Below, piece after piece: positions 19,515 to 31,001 of a stretch of DNA of 64,000 bases. Origin of the DNA: Cordilura impudica (lineage: Eukaryota > Arthropoda > Insecta > Diptera > Scathophagidae); the NCBI GenBank assembly GCA_963682025.1, contig OY821519.1, positions 16,219,378 to 16,283,377 on the forward strand. The letters run 5' to 3'. The stretch's first letter is position 1, and each line of letters opens with the position of its first letter. A model generated the notes under the pieces. The model made no database searches. It saw only the letters and a program-made list of their open reading frames with translations, and was not told the DNA's origin. Both the position numbers and the translations under genes were made by a program.

Positions 19515-21257
19515 AATTTTTTAGAGATAATGGCCCATAGTGCTACCTACTATTTTCCAATTTAAAGATTTGTGCTATTACTGACTAATGTAGGTTCTTG
19601 TTATTGTTGGTATTTTGGCTTGAATCTTGTCTTGTCACATTATCTACAGCATTATTCACTTTCAACAAACTGAGAAAACTTGTTCCGTAGTTTTCGACAT
19701 TTAATTTACAACGTTAAAAGAAGAAGAAGAAGAAGAAGAAGATGAATAAAGAAAAACAATAGCAAGTGAATTGCACCCATCTTCTTCTACAAACACATGA
19801 ATACTTAATTCACATATAAAAGTGTAAATATTTCAATATAAATTATTTAAAATTTATCTTCGAGAAATCTGCAATTTTTTGGCCTAGACCCAATTTGTTA
19901 AATTTTTGGCTGTTGCTCGCATCTAAGTAATTTAACAATTTCACTAATTAAATTATAGTTGCCGTTAGGCATTACTTAATGGCGATTGTAAAGAGCAAAA
20001 GATTTATTTATATTTAGCGGGGTTAGTTTTCTGGAGTTGTAAGAAGAAATAATTTAGATTTTCTATAAATCAACTTTTCAATGGGATTCAAATGAAAACC
20101 TAAACTTTAATGTTTTAGAATTTAGAATACAGCAATTATTAAATTTAAATATGTGTCATTTAATGCTTTACAAAAGAATATTTCAAATATTATCTGCATG
20201 GAATACGAAGTGAAAATTGTGCATTTTAAATGAATACATTTTCTAAAAATATTTCAACAGATTATCATTATTATTTTTGTTCAGGGAGCTTTTGTATGTT
20301 TTCATTTAATTTACACCCAACTGAAATGTATAAGTAATCAGAAGTGCACAGCATCATTATCCAGCTATCCATGCATCTATCCATCCATTCATCCATTCAT
20401 TGCCGTGGCTATATTTAGTCCTTTGCAACGTACGAGTACTACTTAGGTGTACTAAGTGTGTGTTTGTGTGTGTGTGTGTGTGTGTGTTTGTGATTTTCAT
20501 TTGCCACCTGTAATAATAACGTTAATACTCGTTGAAGTAATAAAAGTGGCAGTAGAACAAAACAAATTTAAAATTATACTAGAAGAAGTGCGCGCTCATC
20601 TGCAAGCCATGAGATAGATAGTCCGCTGACTGTATTAAAAACTAAAGCTGTTGCTTCAGGCATAAAACGGAAGCTTAACAGCGATAAATCCTTAATGGAT
20701 TCAAATGAGAGCTGGTGGCCACAGACAAAAAGCGTCATCATGAAAACGAAAACATTGTCCTTCGCCCCCCCCCTCCAACTACAGCAACAACAATAACGGT
20801 TACAACTACTAATAGCGCTAAATGATGATGCTGAAACTCGTAATACTGCATTCAAATTTATTCACTGAAAGGTAAAAAAAAAAAAAAAATATACTCGTAA
20901 GCGATTAAACAACTGAATTAACACACTTATAAAACTAAAATAATAATGATTACGCCATTGCTCTGATGATATAATGGGATTTAAGGACAATGCTTGAAAG
21001 ACTCAACTTACAAAAATATAATTTTTTATAACGCTTTTTGGATTTGTTTTTTTTTTAAGATAACGGTGTTGAAGGTTCGTGTTAAATATGAATTTAGACA
21101 TTTTGGTGTATGTTTTAAAAGTGTCTTTTGTTTTTGGAGATAGTATTAGAACTGTTAGAAAAAATCTCCAAATAGTTTATATAATATTTTTAATGGGAAG
21201 GGATATTTGAAATTTGTATTAAAAAAATATCAGATTTAATTAAATATTTTTCCAATG
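19515..21257. other. Mostly unique AT-rich DNA with simple repeats
   Basis: I see no transposon ends or protein remnants in this 1.7-kb stretch. Simple repeats include (GAA)n at 19719-19742, (CATC/CATT)n near 20370-20400, (GT)n at 20457-20490, a C-run at 20765-20773 and an A-run at 20876-20888. The open frame at 20574-20855 on the minus strand shows no family motif. This may be host sequence. Confidence 0.5.
20457..20490. repeat. (GT)n microsatellite
   Basis: Alternating GT with two interruptions (GTTTGT). Ordinary dinucleotide microsatellite. Confidence 0.9.
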
Positions 21258-21371
21258 GTGTTTGATAAAGAAGAAGAAAGCATATATTTAAAAAATTCAT
21301 AACTACACTTTATTCTTAATCGGACCGGTTTCTGGCATTTCAGCCTTCATCAGCGATTTATTGAACATTGT
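21258..21371 (+). repeat. Solo arm of the 47.5-kb TIR element family
   Basis: GATAAAGAAGAAGAAAGCAT through CTTCATCAGCGATTTATTG to AACATTGTG matches the left arm of the element at 47459-48007. It ends where Transib copy T2 begins, so it marks the breakpoint that removed the 5' part of that Transib. Confidence 0.7.
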
Positions 21372-21412
21372 GAAACGAAACCAACAAAGAGTTAAGAAAT
21401 TCAAAAAAGAAA

Positions 21413-21949
21413 CATGTTCAAGATGAATATCGCAAATTTGGATTGATTATAGATCAGCCAAAACAAGTGTCAGGCAATACAAATGATGGCAATACCGCAA
21501 GAAGATTCTTTTCAGATCCATAAACAGCATCTGAAATAACAGGAGTGGAAATAATCCTAGATGTATTTGCGTGCAATGAAGAAATTGACTCTAGAAAATT
21601 TGGAGATTATACTAAGGAAACTGCAAAAATATATACAACCAACTACCCATGAAGAAATATGTCTGCAACAGTTCAAAAAATCCTTTATCATGGAGAAGAT
21701 GTCATTAAATATCATTTGGTGCCACTTGGAGATCTATCAGAGGAGGCTCAGGAAAAATGGCATAAGGATTACAGATTTTATAGAGACCACAATACTAGAA
21801 AAATTTCTCGTAATTCCACATATGAAGATCTATTTAATATATTATTGGCAACGTCAGATCCGTTCATCTCCAGTATTCATAACCAATGTAAAGTGGAACA
21901 TCGGGATTTAGATGAAGAAGTCAAAAAACTACTAAAAAAACAGAAATAA
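21413..21949 (+). pseudogene. Transib transposase C-terminal fragment (T2)
   Basis: Reads QDEYRKFGLIIDQPKQ, NTARRFFSDP, a stop, TASEITGV, then SRKFGDYTKETAKIYTTNYP, another stop, and an open stretch from 21659 with VQKILYHGEDVIKYHLVPLG, LSEEAQEKWHKDYRF and TSDPFISS. The presumed catalytic Glu (SEE) is preserved, while the following RNK of T1 has become WHK. The first and second catalytic Asp regions are not present in this copy. Compared with T1 about 25 residues are missing after the TGV block. Confidence 0.75.
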
Positions 21950-23290
21950 CACAGAACAAAATATGGAATATTTGCCATCAATATTTGAGTCAAATGAATA
22001 ATAATTATAATTGCAATTCATTGTTATTTAAGTACGAAAATCATAGTATTAGTAAAAAATAATAATAAACCGAACATACCATTGTTGCAAATGCAATTAA
22101 AATCTATAGCAGTTTTTATTTTAAAATGTTTTTTAAAATTATCAAATTTGACAGCAAAAAATTATAAATTTTTCTGTAGTAATAGCAAGATTTTTAGATA
22201 ATATTATATTTGCAAATTTGACAACCAAAAATTTTTAATTTTTCAGTAATAATCTCCAGTTGATTTTACTATTTTTTTTTGAGGGTAAAAATTTTTTTGG
22301 GTGTAACATTAAAAAATCCCATTATTACAAAAAATGTTTATAATTATTATTAAAATCCAAAGCCCAGAACCAATCCTTGTTCTTGCAACCAACTAAGAAG
22401 ACTCACGACCTCCGACTATTTTGGGCAGTTGGACCCCGAGCAATGGTATTATAAAACCCGTTAAAATACTAGCTAGTGTGAGCAACGAAACAGAAGGAAA
22501 ACTATAAACCCTTCGGAAGGCAACGGGAAACCACTAAAGTAACATCCCTTGTAAATCATACAATATGAATAATACAACAAATAACATACGGCTCCCAGTC
22601 TCCGGCCAAACGAGGGTGCTAAGAATCCCCGGAGGTAAAACAAATCAGAAACTTAACATAGGAACTTGGAATGTTAGAAGTCTCTATGAAACTGGAAAGC
22701 TGAACAATACCATAAGTGAAATGAACAGACTCAACATAGATATATGGGTATAAGTGAAACATGGTGGAAGGAAAGTGGTGAATTTAGAAAACACTAGAGT
22801 TTACCACTCAGGAAATCAAAATGATATACACAAAAAAGGCGTGGCAATTATTATCAAAAGCCATATAGCTGAATGTATATCTGAATACGTCCCAATGTCA
22901 GATAGAAAAATGCTTATAAAGATAATGGGAAAGCCGACTAATATTAACATAATTCAAGTCTACGCCCCTACATGTGATGGAAGTACTGACGAAATCGAAG
23001 AATTCTAAGACAATATTGAAAAATTATTGAAAATGTCGAAGCCACATGAAATAACGTTTGTGCTGGGCGACTTCAACGCGAAAGTAGGACAGAGTGAAGT
23101 AATGGGTGTCACCGGAAAATATGGATTAGGTGAACGAAATGAGAGGGGAGACAGACTTGTATAATTCTGCCAGGAACATAAAATGAAAATTACAAACACC
23201 CTATTTCGCCTACACCCTAGAAGACTCTACACATGGAAATCACCACAGGACAATAGATGAAAAATTGTGAGAAACCAAATCGATTACATA

Positions 23291-24596
23291 AAGGGTTTTT
23301 CAATAAGAGCGCTACAAAAGTTTTTTTAAATAAAACAAAAACGGTTTTGGATATCAGTGAAATTCTTTATTCCTGTGAAAGTACGTTCGATGCCATTATG
23401 TATGGAAATCGACCTCTTTTGCATGGCCACCACAGGCACGCTTGCAGAAGTCCAGACGCTGAACTCAATTTTCGACGGTTTTCAAGCATAAATCGGGCGA
23501 TACTGCTGCAATTTCACGTTCGATATTCGTACGAAGTTCATCAATCGTCGCTGGCTTGTTGGCATAGACCATAGACTTGACGTAGCCCCACAGGAAATAG
23601 TCCAACGGCGTCAAATCGCACGACCGAGGCGGCCAATCGACTGGACCATTTCGTGAGATAACACGTTCTCCAAACTTCGTTTCCAATAAATTGATTGTGA
23701 CATTCGCTGTGTGGCTTGTGGCGCTGTCCAGTTGGAACCACATATCCTCCAAGACCATATCATCCAATTGGGGCCAAAAATATTCGGTTATCATTGAACG
23801 GTTGTAATTCCCATTCACAGTAACGTGCCGGTCTTGATCATCACGGAAGAAGTACGGCCCAATGACGCCGCCGGCCCATAAACCGCACCAAACCGTAATT
23901 TTTCGGGATGCAATGATGACTCATGTAGTACGTGTGGATTGCTGTCTGACCACTAACGCATATTTTGTTTATTGACGAAGCCATTCAGCCAGAAATGAGC
24001 CTCATCGCGGAAGATGATTTTTCGATGAAAATCCGAATCATTTTCAAGTTGTTGCTCAGCCCAATTCACGAACATATGTACGAAGCTTCCGGTGGTCAAG
24101 CGGCTTCAGTTCTGGCGTCAATTTGATCTTGTAAGGATGTAGGCCAAGATCTTTTCGCAAAATTCGCCACAACGACGTCACAGAGATGCCCAGCACTTGA
24201 GAACGACGTGTGAGAGACACATTTGGGCTTTCTTCAACTGAAGCCTCAGCGGCAGCAATATTCTCTACACTACGGGCACTTCTTTATCTCATTGGCACGG
24301 GAACATTTTGCACTGCGCCTGTGGATTCAAATTTTTCCACTAGACGCTCAATTGTTGATATGCTAGTACGATTATGACGACCATAAATTGGACGTAGCGC
24401 TCTTAACGTTGAGGCCACTGACTCCGAATTTCGGTAGTAAATTTTAATAATTTCGACTCGTTGTTGGCTCGTATATCTTTCCATCATGAAATGGCAAACC
24501 TTACTGAAGAGAAATGTCAAAAGAGCGGCAAGAAATATGGCGTCGTTTGCTGTCCCTGTCTTTCTACTTTTGTAGTGTCCCTGTTGAAAACCCCTT
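23291..24596 (-). mobile_element. Mariner-like element M4 (DD41D), full length
   Basis: Ends AAGGGTTTTTCAATAAGAGC and GTTGAAAACCCCTT, with TA on each side (23289-23290 and 24597-24598). Its length of 1,306 bp is the full size of the subfamily shared with M2 and M3. It interrupts the endonuclease domain of the RTE LINE, making it the youngest of the three nested layers. Confidence 0.93.
23396..24487 (-). pseudogene. Mariner transposase of M4, frameshifted
   Basis: Starts MMERYTSQQRVEIIKIYYRN at 24487 and ends HAKEVDFHT. The C-terminal half (23818-23465) is open and holds FQLDSATSHTA (second catalytic Asp; DG changed to DS) and CDLTPLDYFLW (third). The first motif region near 24000 is readable as FRDEAHFWLNGFVN, so the Asp is preceded by Arg where the sisters have Ser. 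A stop follows VPVPMR near 24284, and frame changes occur near 24080 (an extra TGTACGAAGC-like stretch) and near 23950 and 23905. Not functional. Confidence 0.85.
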
Positions 24597-27362
24597 TATT
24601 AATAAACAAAAGATATTGTACCTGTATGACAAAATGCTGAACATACCCGGGAGCAGACGTACCATCTGATCATAACCTGCTGGTATCAAATGTCCGCATC
24701 AAGCTATCTATTGTTCGAAAACAGAAGCCAAAACCTAAAATTAATACTGGAAACCTAAGTGATCCATCAGTTAAAAATAAAGTTAAGGATCGTATAAATA
24801 ATAAACTTGCAGGTGTCGATGGTGATGATGTAGAAAATCTGTGGAATAATGTCAAAAATATTATTAGCACGACTACGAAAGACTCACTAGGAAGCTGCAT
24901 AAAAACAAAACAAGATGAATGGATGACAGACGAAATTCGAGAACTTCGAACAGAAAGAAGTAAAAATAAAAACGTAAATTACGAAATGTACTGGGAATTG
25001 AACAAAGAAATCCGAAAGGCAACCCGGGCTGCAAAGAACGCACCACTAAATCGTCAATGCCAGGAAATCGAAATGCTGCAAAACCTACACGACGATTTTA
25101 ATCTACATAAAAAACTCAAGGAAGCCGCAGGAATATACAAAAGGACATCTGCAGCAATTCTGTTTGATGACAATAAGGAGGCTGTATTCGAGATGACGGA
25201 TAAAAAATGCATTTGGAAAGATTATGTAGCGATTTTTTTTACTGACGAGGAAAGGTCGGTTTACGACAGCAACGCATATATCCCTATATCCGGAACACCA
25301 ATCACTAAATGTGAAGTAGAATACGCAATAAGCTCTCTAAAGGACAAAAAGGCAACAGGTCCAGATGAAATCCCCTCAGAAGTCTTAAAGCTCATAGATG
25401 GTGATAATACGATTCTATTTGTAAAACTTTTTAATTACATTTATGACAGAAGCCTATATCCATACGAATGGCTTAAATCAACGTTTGTTACAATACCTAA
25501 AAAGAACATTGCAAAGAAGTGCAGTGAATATAGGTTAATTAGCCTAATGTGCCATACACTTAAAATATTTCTGAGAATAATACACAAGAGAATATACGCC
25601 AAATGTGAAGAGGCCATGGGATAATCACAATTTGACCTCAAGAAAGGAATGGGTACTAGAGAAGCACTACTTAGTATCCTGGTACTTATTCAAAACTGTC
25701 GGGATGTCCAGAAAGATGTCTTCCTTTGCTTTATTGATTATGAAAAAGCCTTCGATACTGTTTAACATGACAAGTTAATGGAAACTCTAACAGCCATTGG
25801 AATAGACGAGAAGGAAAGGCGATGCATAAAAAATCTTTACTGGAACCAGTCAGAGCGAATTGCAATCAATGGGGAACTCAATGAAGAAATTGCCATCTCA
25901 AAAGGAGTGAGGCAGGGATGTATACTATGCTATTCAACATATACTCACAGAAAATATTCCGAGAATCAATTGAAGGAGAAAGAATAGGAATTAAAATAAA
26001 CGGAAGATTTATAAATAACATAAGGTATGCTGACGATACCACATTATTGGCAAGTTCTATAACTGGTCTACAGAAGCTGATAGACAAACTTACATCGGTG
26101 AGTGAATCATATGGCCTGGGAATTAACATTAAAAAAACTAAATACATGGTTGTCAGCAGAAAAAACTTACACGGCAACACAACACTTAAAATAAGAAACA
26201 CTGAACTCGAAGGAGTGAAAAACTTTAAGTATCTGGGGGTCTTTTTAAATGATCAATGGGACGCATCTAAGGAAATAACATGCCGTATAGAGATGGCAAG
26301 AGATGCATTTTTTAAATACAGCAAGGTTTTGACCAGCCATGATAAATCAAAATCACGATTTATCAGGTGCTATGTATGGTCGGTTTTATTATATGTCGTA
26401 GAAGTATGGACAATTAAAGCAGCGGACGAAAAAAGATTAGAAGCTTTTGAAATATGGATATACAGACGTATATTGAAGATACCATGGACCGACCACGTTC
26501 CAAACAATGAAGTACTGAGAAGAATGAACCAGGTTCGACAACTAATTAAAACTATCAAAAATAGGAAAATCGCTTATTTAGGACATATAATGAGGAACGA
26601 TAAATATAAATTTCTTCAAAAAATTATCAAAGCTAAAATTGAAGGAAGACGCCAAAGCGGAAGAAGAGAACTTTCCTGGCTGAAAAATATCCAGGAATAG
26701 ACAGGATATCATGATGAGCTAAATTTAATAAACGCTGCAAAAAATAGACAACTTATGAATATCTGAAGTTTTATAAAATTACAAAATCTTATTTTATTTT
26801 TATTGTATGTATACATGTTATTTAGAACTGTATAATTGTATTTTGTATGATAGCTTACATCCAAATAAGGGATTTGCAAATAAAAGAAGAAGAAGAATAA
26901 ATAAAAAAAGTTAAATAAAATCAAAAGTTTAACTTTGACCTAGAATTCCTTAAAAAGTCCTCAATCAATTAATGTAATTAAAAATGAGTCAAGCTGAGCT
27001 AAATATCTATCCACTAAAAAAAAATTACTTAAATATCTTGATCGGTTTAACAGTTACAGAATTTTGGCCAATGAAAAACGATTTTCAGCCACTGTGCTAC
27101 GTAGTAGGGCTTCCAATCCCGGAGAGAATTTCCGATCCCGGGATTTCGGGATTAAGTTTTATAAATCCCGGGATCCCGGGATTGATCCCAGGATTAACTT
27201 CCTCTGCTAAAAAAATTAATATAAAGTAAAAACAAATAAATTCAAGAAGTTTTTTTTAAATTAATTATAAAATTAAGTTATTTTTATTTAATTTAAAAAA
27301 CACATAAACACAAAGTAATTCATTACGTATAACAAAAAAATGGAGATAAAATTAAATGAGTA

Positions 27363-27560
27363 CTGGAGCGCAGTTATGAAACGTGACAGAGTAACTATCA
27401 CAGTTTTTGCACAACAAATTACTGTTATAACCAATTTATAACCAATTTATAACCAATTATTTGGTTATAATTTTGCTGTGATAGCTGTTTAAGTGTCACA
27501 GTAATTTACTATGGTAAAACCGTGATAGTCATACTATCACGTTTCATAATTCCGCTCCAG
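27363..27560. mobile_element. MITE with ~45-bp terminal inverted repeats
   Basis: Left end CTGGAGCGCAGTTATGAAAC and right end, inverted, CTGGAGCGGAATTATGAAAC. The inverted repeat continues through GTGACAGAGTAACTATCAC / GTGATAGTATGACTATCAC. The centre has three copies of ATAACCAATTT. The length is 198 bp with no coding potential. The flanks do not show a clear target duplication. It lies in the 3' non-coding part of the hAT. Confidence 0.8.
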
Positions 27561-27626
27561 CTTACAAAATAACAAATAGTGATTAAACATTGATTTATTG
27601 TTTAATTTGTTATTATGCAACTTTGA

Positions 27627-29595
27627 TTAGGCCTTTTGTTTTTGTTGTTGAAAGTGGCATTTATGGAAACAGAGCTCGTCTAGAACCTTGTCACCCAAAG
27701 AACTTCGTAATTTAGTACAAAGCAACCCTGCAGAAGGAAAAGCTCTTTCTGACTCGATGCTGGTTGGCTTTATTGTTTTTAAATATTTATATGCTCTTTT
27801 CAAAAAATCGCCATGTGAGCCTCCATTTTCAAATAGAGTCATCTCTTTTTGAAGTGTAGAAGTCAACGATTCACATCGATGCGGTATCTGTTGTGGACGT
27901 GCCATGCCATCATTTATTGCTTTATTAATTTCTTCTGCTGTTGTTAACGGCTGGACAGAAATAATTTCAGTAGCTTCATCTTCATCCTGCTGTGAAACGT
28001 CTGGCAATTCTTCCACTTCGAGATCTATTGAAGATAATCCTGTTATGGAAGTTGCATTCAATCTATCAAGAAGATCTACAATCAAATTACGGCACTTCGT
28101 TGGTGTTGTAACTGTAATGAACTCTTTGTCGAACTGAGAAATTCTATTCAAGCCATTATGTAGGTAATACAAAAGTCCGCTTAGATCCGTGCGACGTTGC
28201 TTCATTCGAGTATTTAAAGCTGCAAACAGCTTTCGACTAATAATAATATCTGCCTCTTGCAGTTTTTTCAGCGTAAAACTAATAGCGATGTCGGCCGTAA
28301 TAAGGTTAGCGTCCTGACGACAAAGAGCTTCAACAGTAGCCTTTATTGGTGTTAAAGCTTCAACAATTTCAGAAATCACTGTGATTTCATTTTGAGATAT
28401 ATCTATGGATATATTTAGTTTTGCATCTATTAGAGCTTTCTGGACACAGTTTCTTAATAAGTAAAAACGTGCTAACATCGCCAATAGACTACTCCATCTT
28501 GTCTTACAGTCTTTTATTAAAGGAATTTCTTTCCCAAAATCTTCTCGGACATATTTTTGCAAATCATCATTTTTTGTTGGTGAGTGTTTAAACAGAGATA
28601 CTATTTTTCGCACTTTTTTTTTATCAGTGGCGTGAACGATGCTTCATTTACTTCACATGTTCGCTGATTGCTGCGATTATCTACAAATTCTTTTTCATCC
28701 TCAAACAGTTCAGTTTCACTCTCACTTTCTGAAACATTTTCCACTTCAATTTCTTCTTCTGATTCAGCACTTTCTTCCGACTTTTTGTATAACACGTCAA
28801 TAACTGAAAGTTGTATACCGTGTGCCAAACATAATTGTTTATGCATGATAATAACTTCCCAACTTTTGTCATAACACTGGCTCCATCTGTCATAATAGAA
28901 ACGATATCCTTATGTAAATTAATTTTATTTAACTTTTCTACTAATAATTCAATGCACTTTTCTGCAGGCATTGTACCAGTGATACGAACAAGACCTAAGC
29001 TCCAGAATTTTGATTCTTGTACATGAACATTTATATTCGTGTATCGCCTATTCCTTAAAGATGTCCATTCATCGAATGACAGAGAAAATCGTTCTCCCGA
29101 TTTCCGTTGGTCGGCAATTTCAGCTTTAACAGTCTTTCTTATTTCATTAGCGTAATCTAAAATAATTTTACAAATTGTGCTGGGTAAGGTAGGAAGTTTA
29201 CCAAATCCCATAGCAGATAAAGCTGCAAGCAGATCCGAAGAACGGCATAAAATATTAAATGAAAGCCTATCTAGTGCAGTTAAACGTGAAAGAGTTGCAG
29301 GAAGCGACTTTTCGTTACGCTCCAAGGAAGGAACAAAGTTGGTTAATGTTGCAACTCTTTTTTTTGGCGGTTCACCTGATGTACTTGCCACATCAGAATC
29401 GATTTTATTCTTTAGTTGAATTTTGTGTTTCGAAAGTAAATGAGTATGAAGACCTTTTGTCGTTCCACCTCCAATTTTTAAAACTTTTTTACAATCGCTC
29501 GCCTCACACATTGCAGTCTCGCCTTTCTCATCGCGTAGGAAATATTTCCAAACTGCTGAATTACTCCCTGAAAAATATTCTTTGTAAACTGCCAT
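27627..29595 (-). pseudogene. hAT transposase, two frameshifts
   Basis: Starts MAVYKEYFSGSNSAVWKYF (ATG at 29595). A BED zinc finger follows (WKYFLRDEKGETAMC...C...H...H, residues ~14-60). The RNase-H-like catalytic core has LSFDEWTS (first Asp) and SIMTDGASVM (second Asp). An acidic insert rich in Glu and Ser (28680-28780) and KDCKTRWSSLLAML follow. The C-terminal dimerisation domain reads SIESERAFPSAGLLCTKLRS and ends FQQQKQKA. One frameshift lies near 28850, just after the second Asp (KLL then HKQLCLAHGIQL in another frame), and one in an A/T homopolymer near 28615 (ten T on the plus strand). Otherwise it is open for ~650 residues, so inactivation may be fairly recent. Typical hAT length. 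Confidence 0.92.
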
Positions 29596-29864
29596 TTTTA
29601 TTTCAATAAGGCCCAACCTAAATATAAAACAAATATTATTTAAAAATACCGCATTCAACTCTTAATTTTTTCAATATACTTACAGCGTATTGGTATTACG
29701 GAATGTACTTTAGCAAATACGATTTATGCAATTATGTAGACAATATTTGAAACACTATAAAAGAATTTTAATTCCAAAAACCATAATCAAATCACATTAC
29801 TTTTACAATATAATACCTACGAGTTACTAATTAACTTTAACTTGTTCTTCGCAAATTCGAAAAC

Positions 29865-30196
29865 ATACTAGATACTAAAAATATATTTTCAAAATAATTG
29901 GAAAATTGCAAACAGAAAATTTCATGGCTTACTTGTCGACAAAAATTTTAATTTACCATTGGAATTCTTATATGTACAATACAAATATATAATAATTTAA
30001 AAGAAATTCGAAAACATGCTAAAATTATAAACTTTTTCAAAATAATGACTAAAATTTTAAATTTCTGGAACTTTAGTTGCTGTTATTAGACTCAAAGAGA
30101 AATAGTCATGACTTACTTGTCGACAAACCTTCTGATTTATCATTCACCTCTTTATATGTATATAAATATACAATATTTTAAAAGAAAACTAGAGAC
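29865..30196. repeat. Diverged tandem pair (~165 bp units) in hAT 5' region
   Basis: Two adjacent units share ATTCGAAAACAT.CTA, TTTTCAAAATAAT, CATG.CTTACTTGTCGACAAA and TATATGTA...AAATATA.AAT. They start near 29865 and 30010. The second differs by about a quarter of its bases. Non-coding. Confidence 0.6.
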
Positions 30197-30234
30197 CCGC
30201 GCTGCTCCGCAGCAATATATTATATTATATTATC

Positions 30235-30860
30235 TGTACGTTTACTTTCGTGTTGGATAATGTAAAGTTGATTGCGCACCCATAACTTTCCTCAAACTCA
30301 ACGAATTAAAAAGGTAAATCTGTACGTTACCTTTTTTGCTGCATAATGTAAAGTTGATTCTCCACGCATAACTTTCCTCAAACCCAACGAATTTAAGCAG
30401 TTAAGAAGGAGCTTGATCCACCGAATGTTCCTAGACCTATGTCAACAGCCTACGTTAATTAGAACTCAAGTAATAGAGGTTTGAGAGAAGGAAAATATTG
30501 AAAAAATCTTGAATGCAAAGTTGGTTCATAAGTTCTTTTAATATATAAGATACATAATGTAAAGTTGATTGCGCACGCATGACTTCCCTCAAACTCAACG
30601 AATTTAAACAGTTAATCTGTACGTTAACTTTTTTGTTGCAAATGTAAAATTGATTTTCCATGCATAACTTTCCTCAAACCCAACGAATTTAAGCAGTTAA
30701 TAGCTCAGAAGAAGGAGCTTTATCCACTGAATGTTCTTAGACCTATGTCAATAGCCTACGTTAATTAGAACTCTAGTTATAGAGGTTTGGGGGAAGGAAA
30801 ATATTGAAAAAATCTTGAATGCAAAGTTGATTCATAAATTCTTTTAATATGCAAGATTCA
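30235..30860. repeat. Two-level tandem repeat in hAT 5' region
   Basis: Two ~300-bp units, about 30250-30545 and 30550-30850, each end with TTGAATGCAAAGTTG.TTCATAA. Within each unit a ~95-bp sub-unit starting AATGTAAAGTTGATT..GCAC and containing CCTCAAACCCAACGAATTTA occurs twice. It lies just inside the right hAT terminus, upstream of the transposase gene. Confidence 0.75.
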
Positions 30861-31001
30861 AATTTTTATACTAATTGATAAAATTTCATAAAATACGTAA
30901 ATCCCGGGATTACTGTACCTTAATCCCGGGATTGGAAAAAACCCCGTGATCCCGGGATTTCGGGATCTCGGGATCCCGGGGCTGGAAGCCCTACTACGTA
31001 G

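Larger units (their letters stand above)
22565..26700 (+). pseudogene. RTE endonuclease-reverse transcriptase, broken
   Basis: Endonuclease: LNIGTWNVRSLYETGKL (22650), IINIIQVYAPT-like stretch at 22951, FVLGDFNAKVG (23055), YTWKSPQ and RNQIDYI, where mariner M4 interrupts; then linker with EWMTDEIRELRTERSK. Reverse transcriptase: KKATGPDEIPSEVLKL, VTIPKKNIAKKCSEYRLISL, FLCFIDYEKAFDTV, SKGVRQGC, and the catalytic YADDT (26026-26037). The C-terminus has WTIKAADEKRLEAFEIW, YRRILKIPWTDHV and YLGHIMRN, all typical of RTE. Premature stops occur near 22751, 23006, 23162, 23260, 25622 and 25763, and a frame change near 25920. It is non-functional but collinear with the family along its whole length. 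Confidence 0.88.
22362..26897 (+). mobile_element. RTE-clade LINE nested in Transib T2
   Basis: Begins at about 22362 where Transib similarity stops and ends in a GAAGAAGAAGAA tail at 26886-26897, after which Transib sequence resumes (ATAAAAAAAG...CAAAAGTTT). A short 3' tandem-repeat tail rather than poly-A fits RTE elements. Without the mariner (23291-24596) the LINE is about 3.2 kb, the usual RTE length, so it is near full length. Compared with T1, roughly 16 bp of target seem lost at the insertion site. Confidence 0.85.
21372..27096 (+). mobile_element. Transib-type transposon, copy T2, 3' part with nested insertions
   Basis: Sequence from 21372 matches the inverse of copy T1 from about 10,220 downward: transposase C-terminus, then the same 3' non-coding DNA. 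It is interrupted at 22362 by an RTE LINE and resumes at 26898. It ends CGATTTTCAGCCACTGTG at 27096, the exact inverse of the T1 end. The 5' part is missing; a solo TIR arm abuts it. The next base starts the target duplication of the hAT element. Confidence 0.8.
27105..30993 (-). mobile_element. hAT transposon
   Basis: A 3,889-bp element flanked by the 8-bp duplication CTACGTAG (27097-27104 and 30994-31001), the hallmark of hAT elements. Terminal repeats begin TAGGGCTTCCAATCCCGG on the left and, inverted, TAGGGCTTCCAGCCCCGG on the right. Both subterminal regions carry repeated TCCCGGGAT motifs, likely transposase-binding clusters. The transposase gene is 29595-27627 on the minus strand. A small MITE (27363-27560) and two sets of tandem repeats (29865-30850) lie in the non-coding parts. 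It begins exactly at the end of Transib T2. Confidence 0.95.

Noticed and set aside
20574..20855. 93-residue minus-strand frame with Ser/Cys-rich segment
   Set aside because: No family motif; runs through simple repeats (C-run, CAA-rich patch); likely chance.
27904..28137. Plus-strand frames opposite the hAT transposase
   Set aside because: Antisense shadows of the transposase coding frame.
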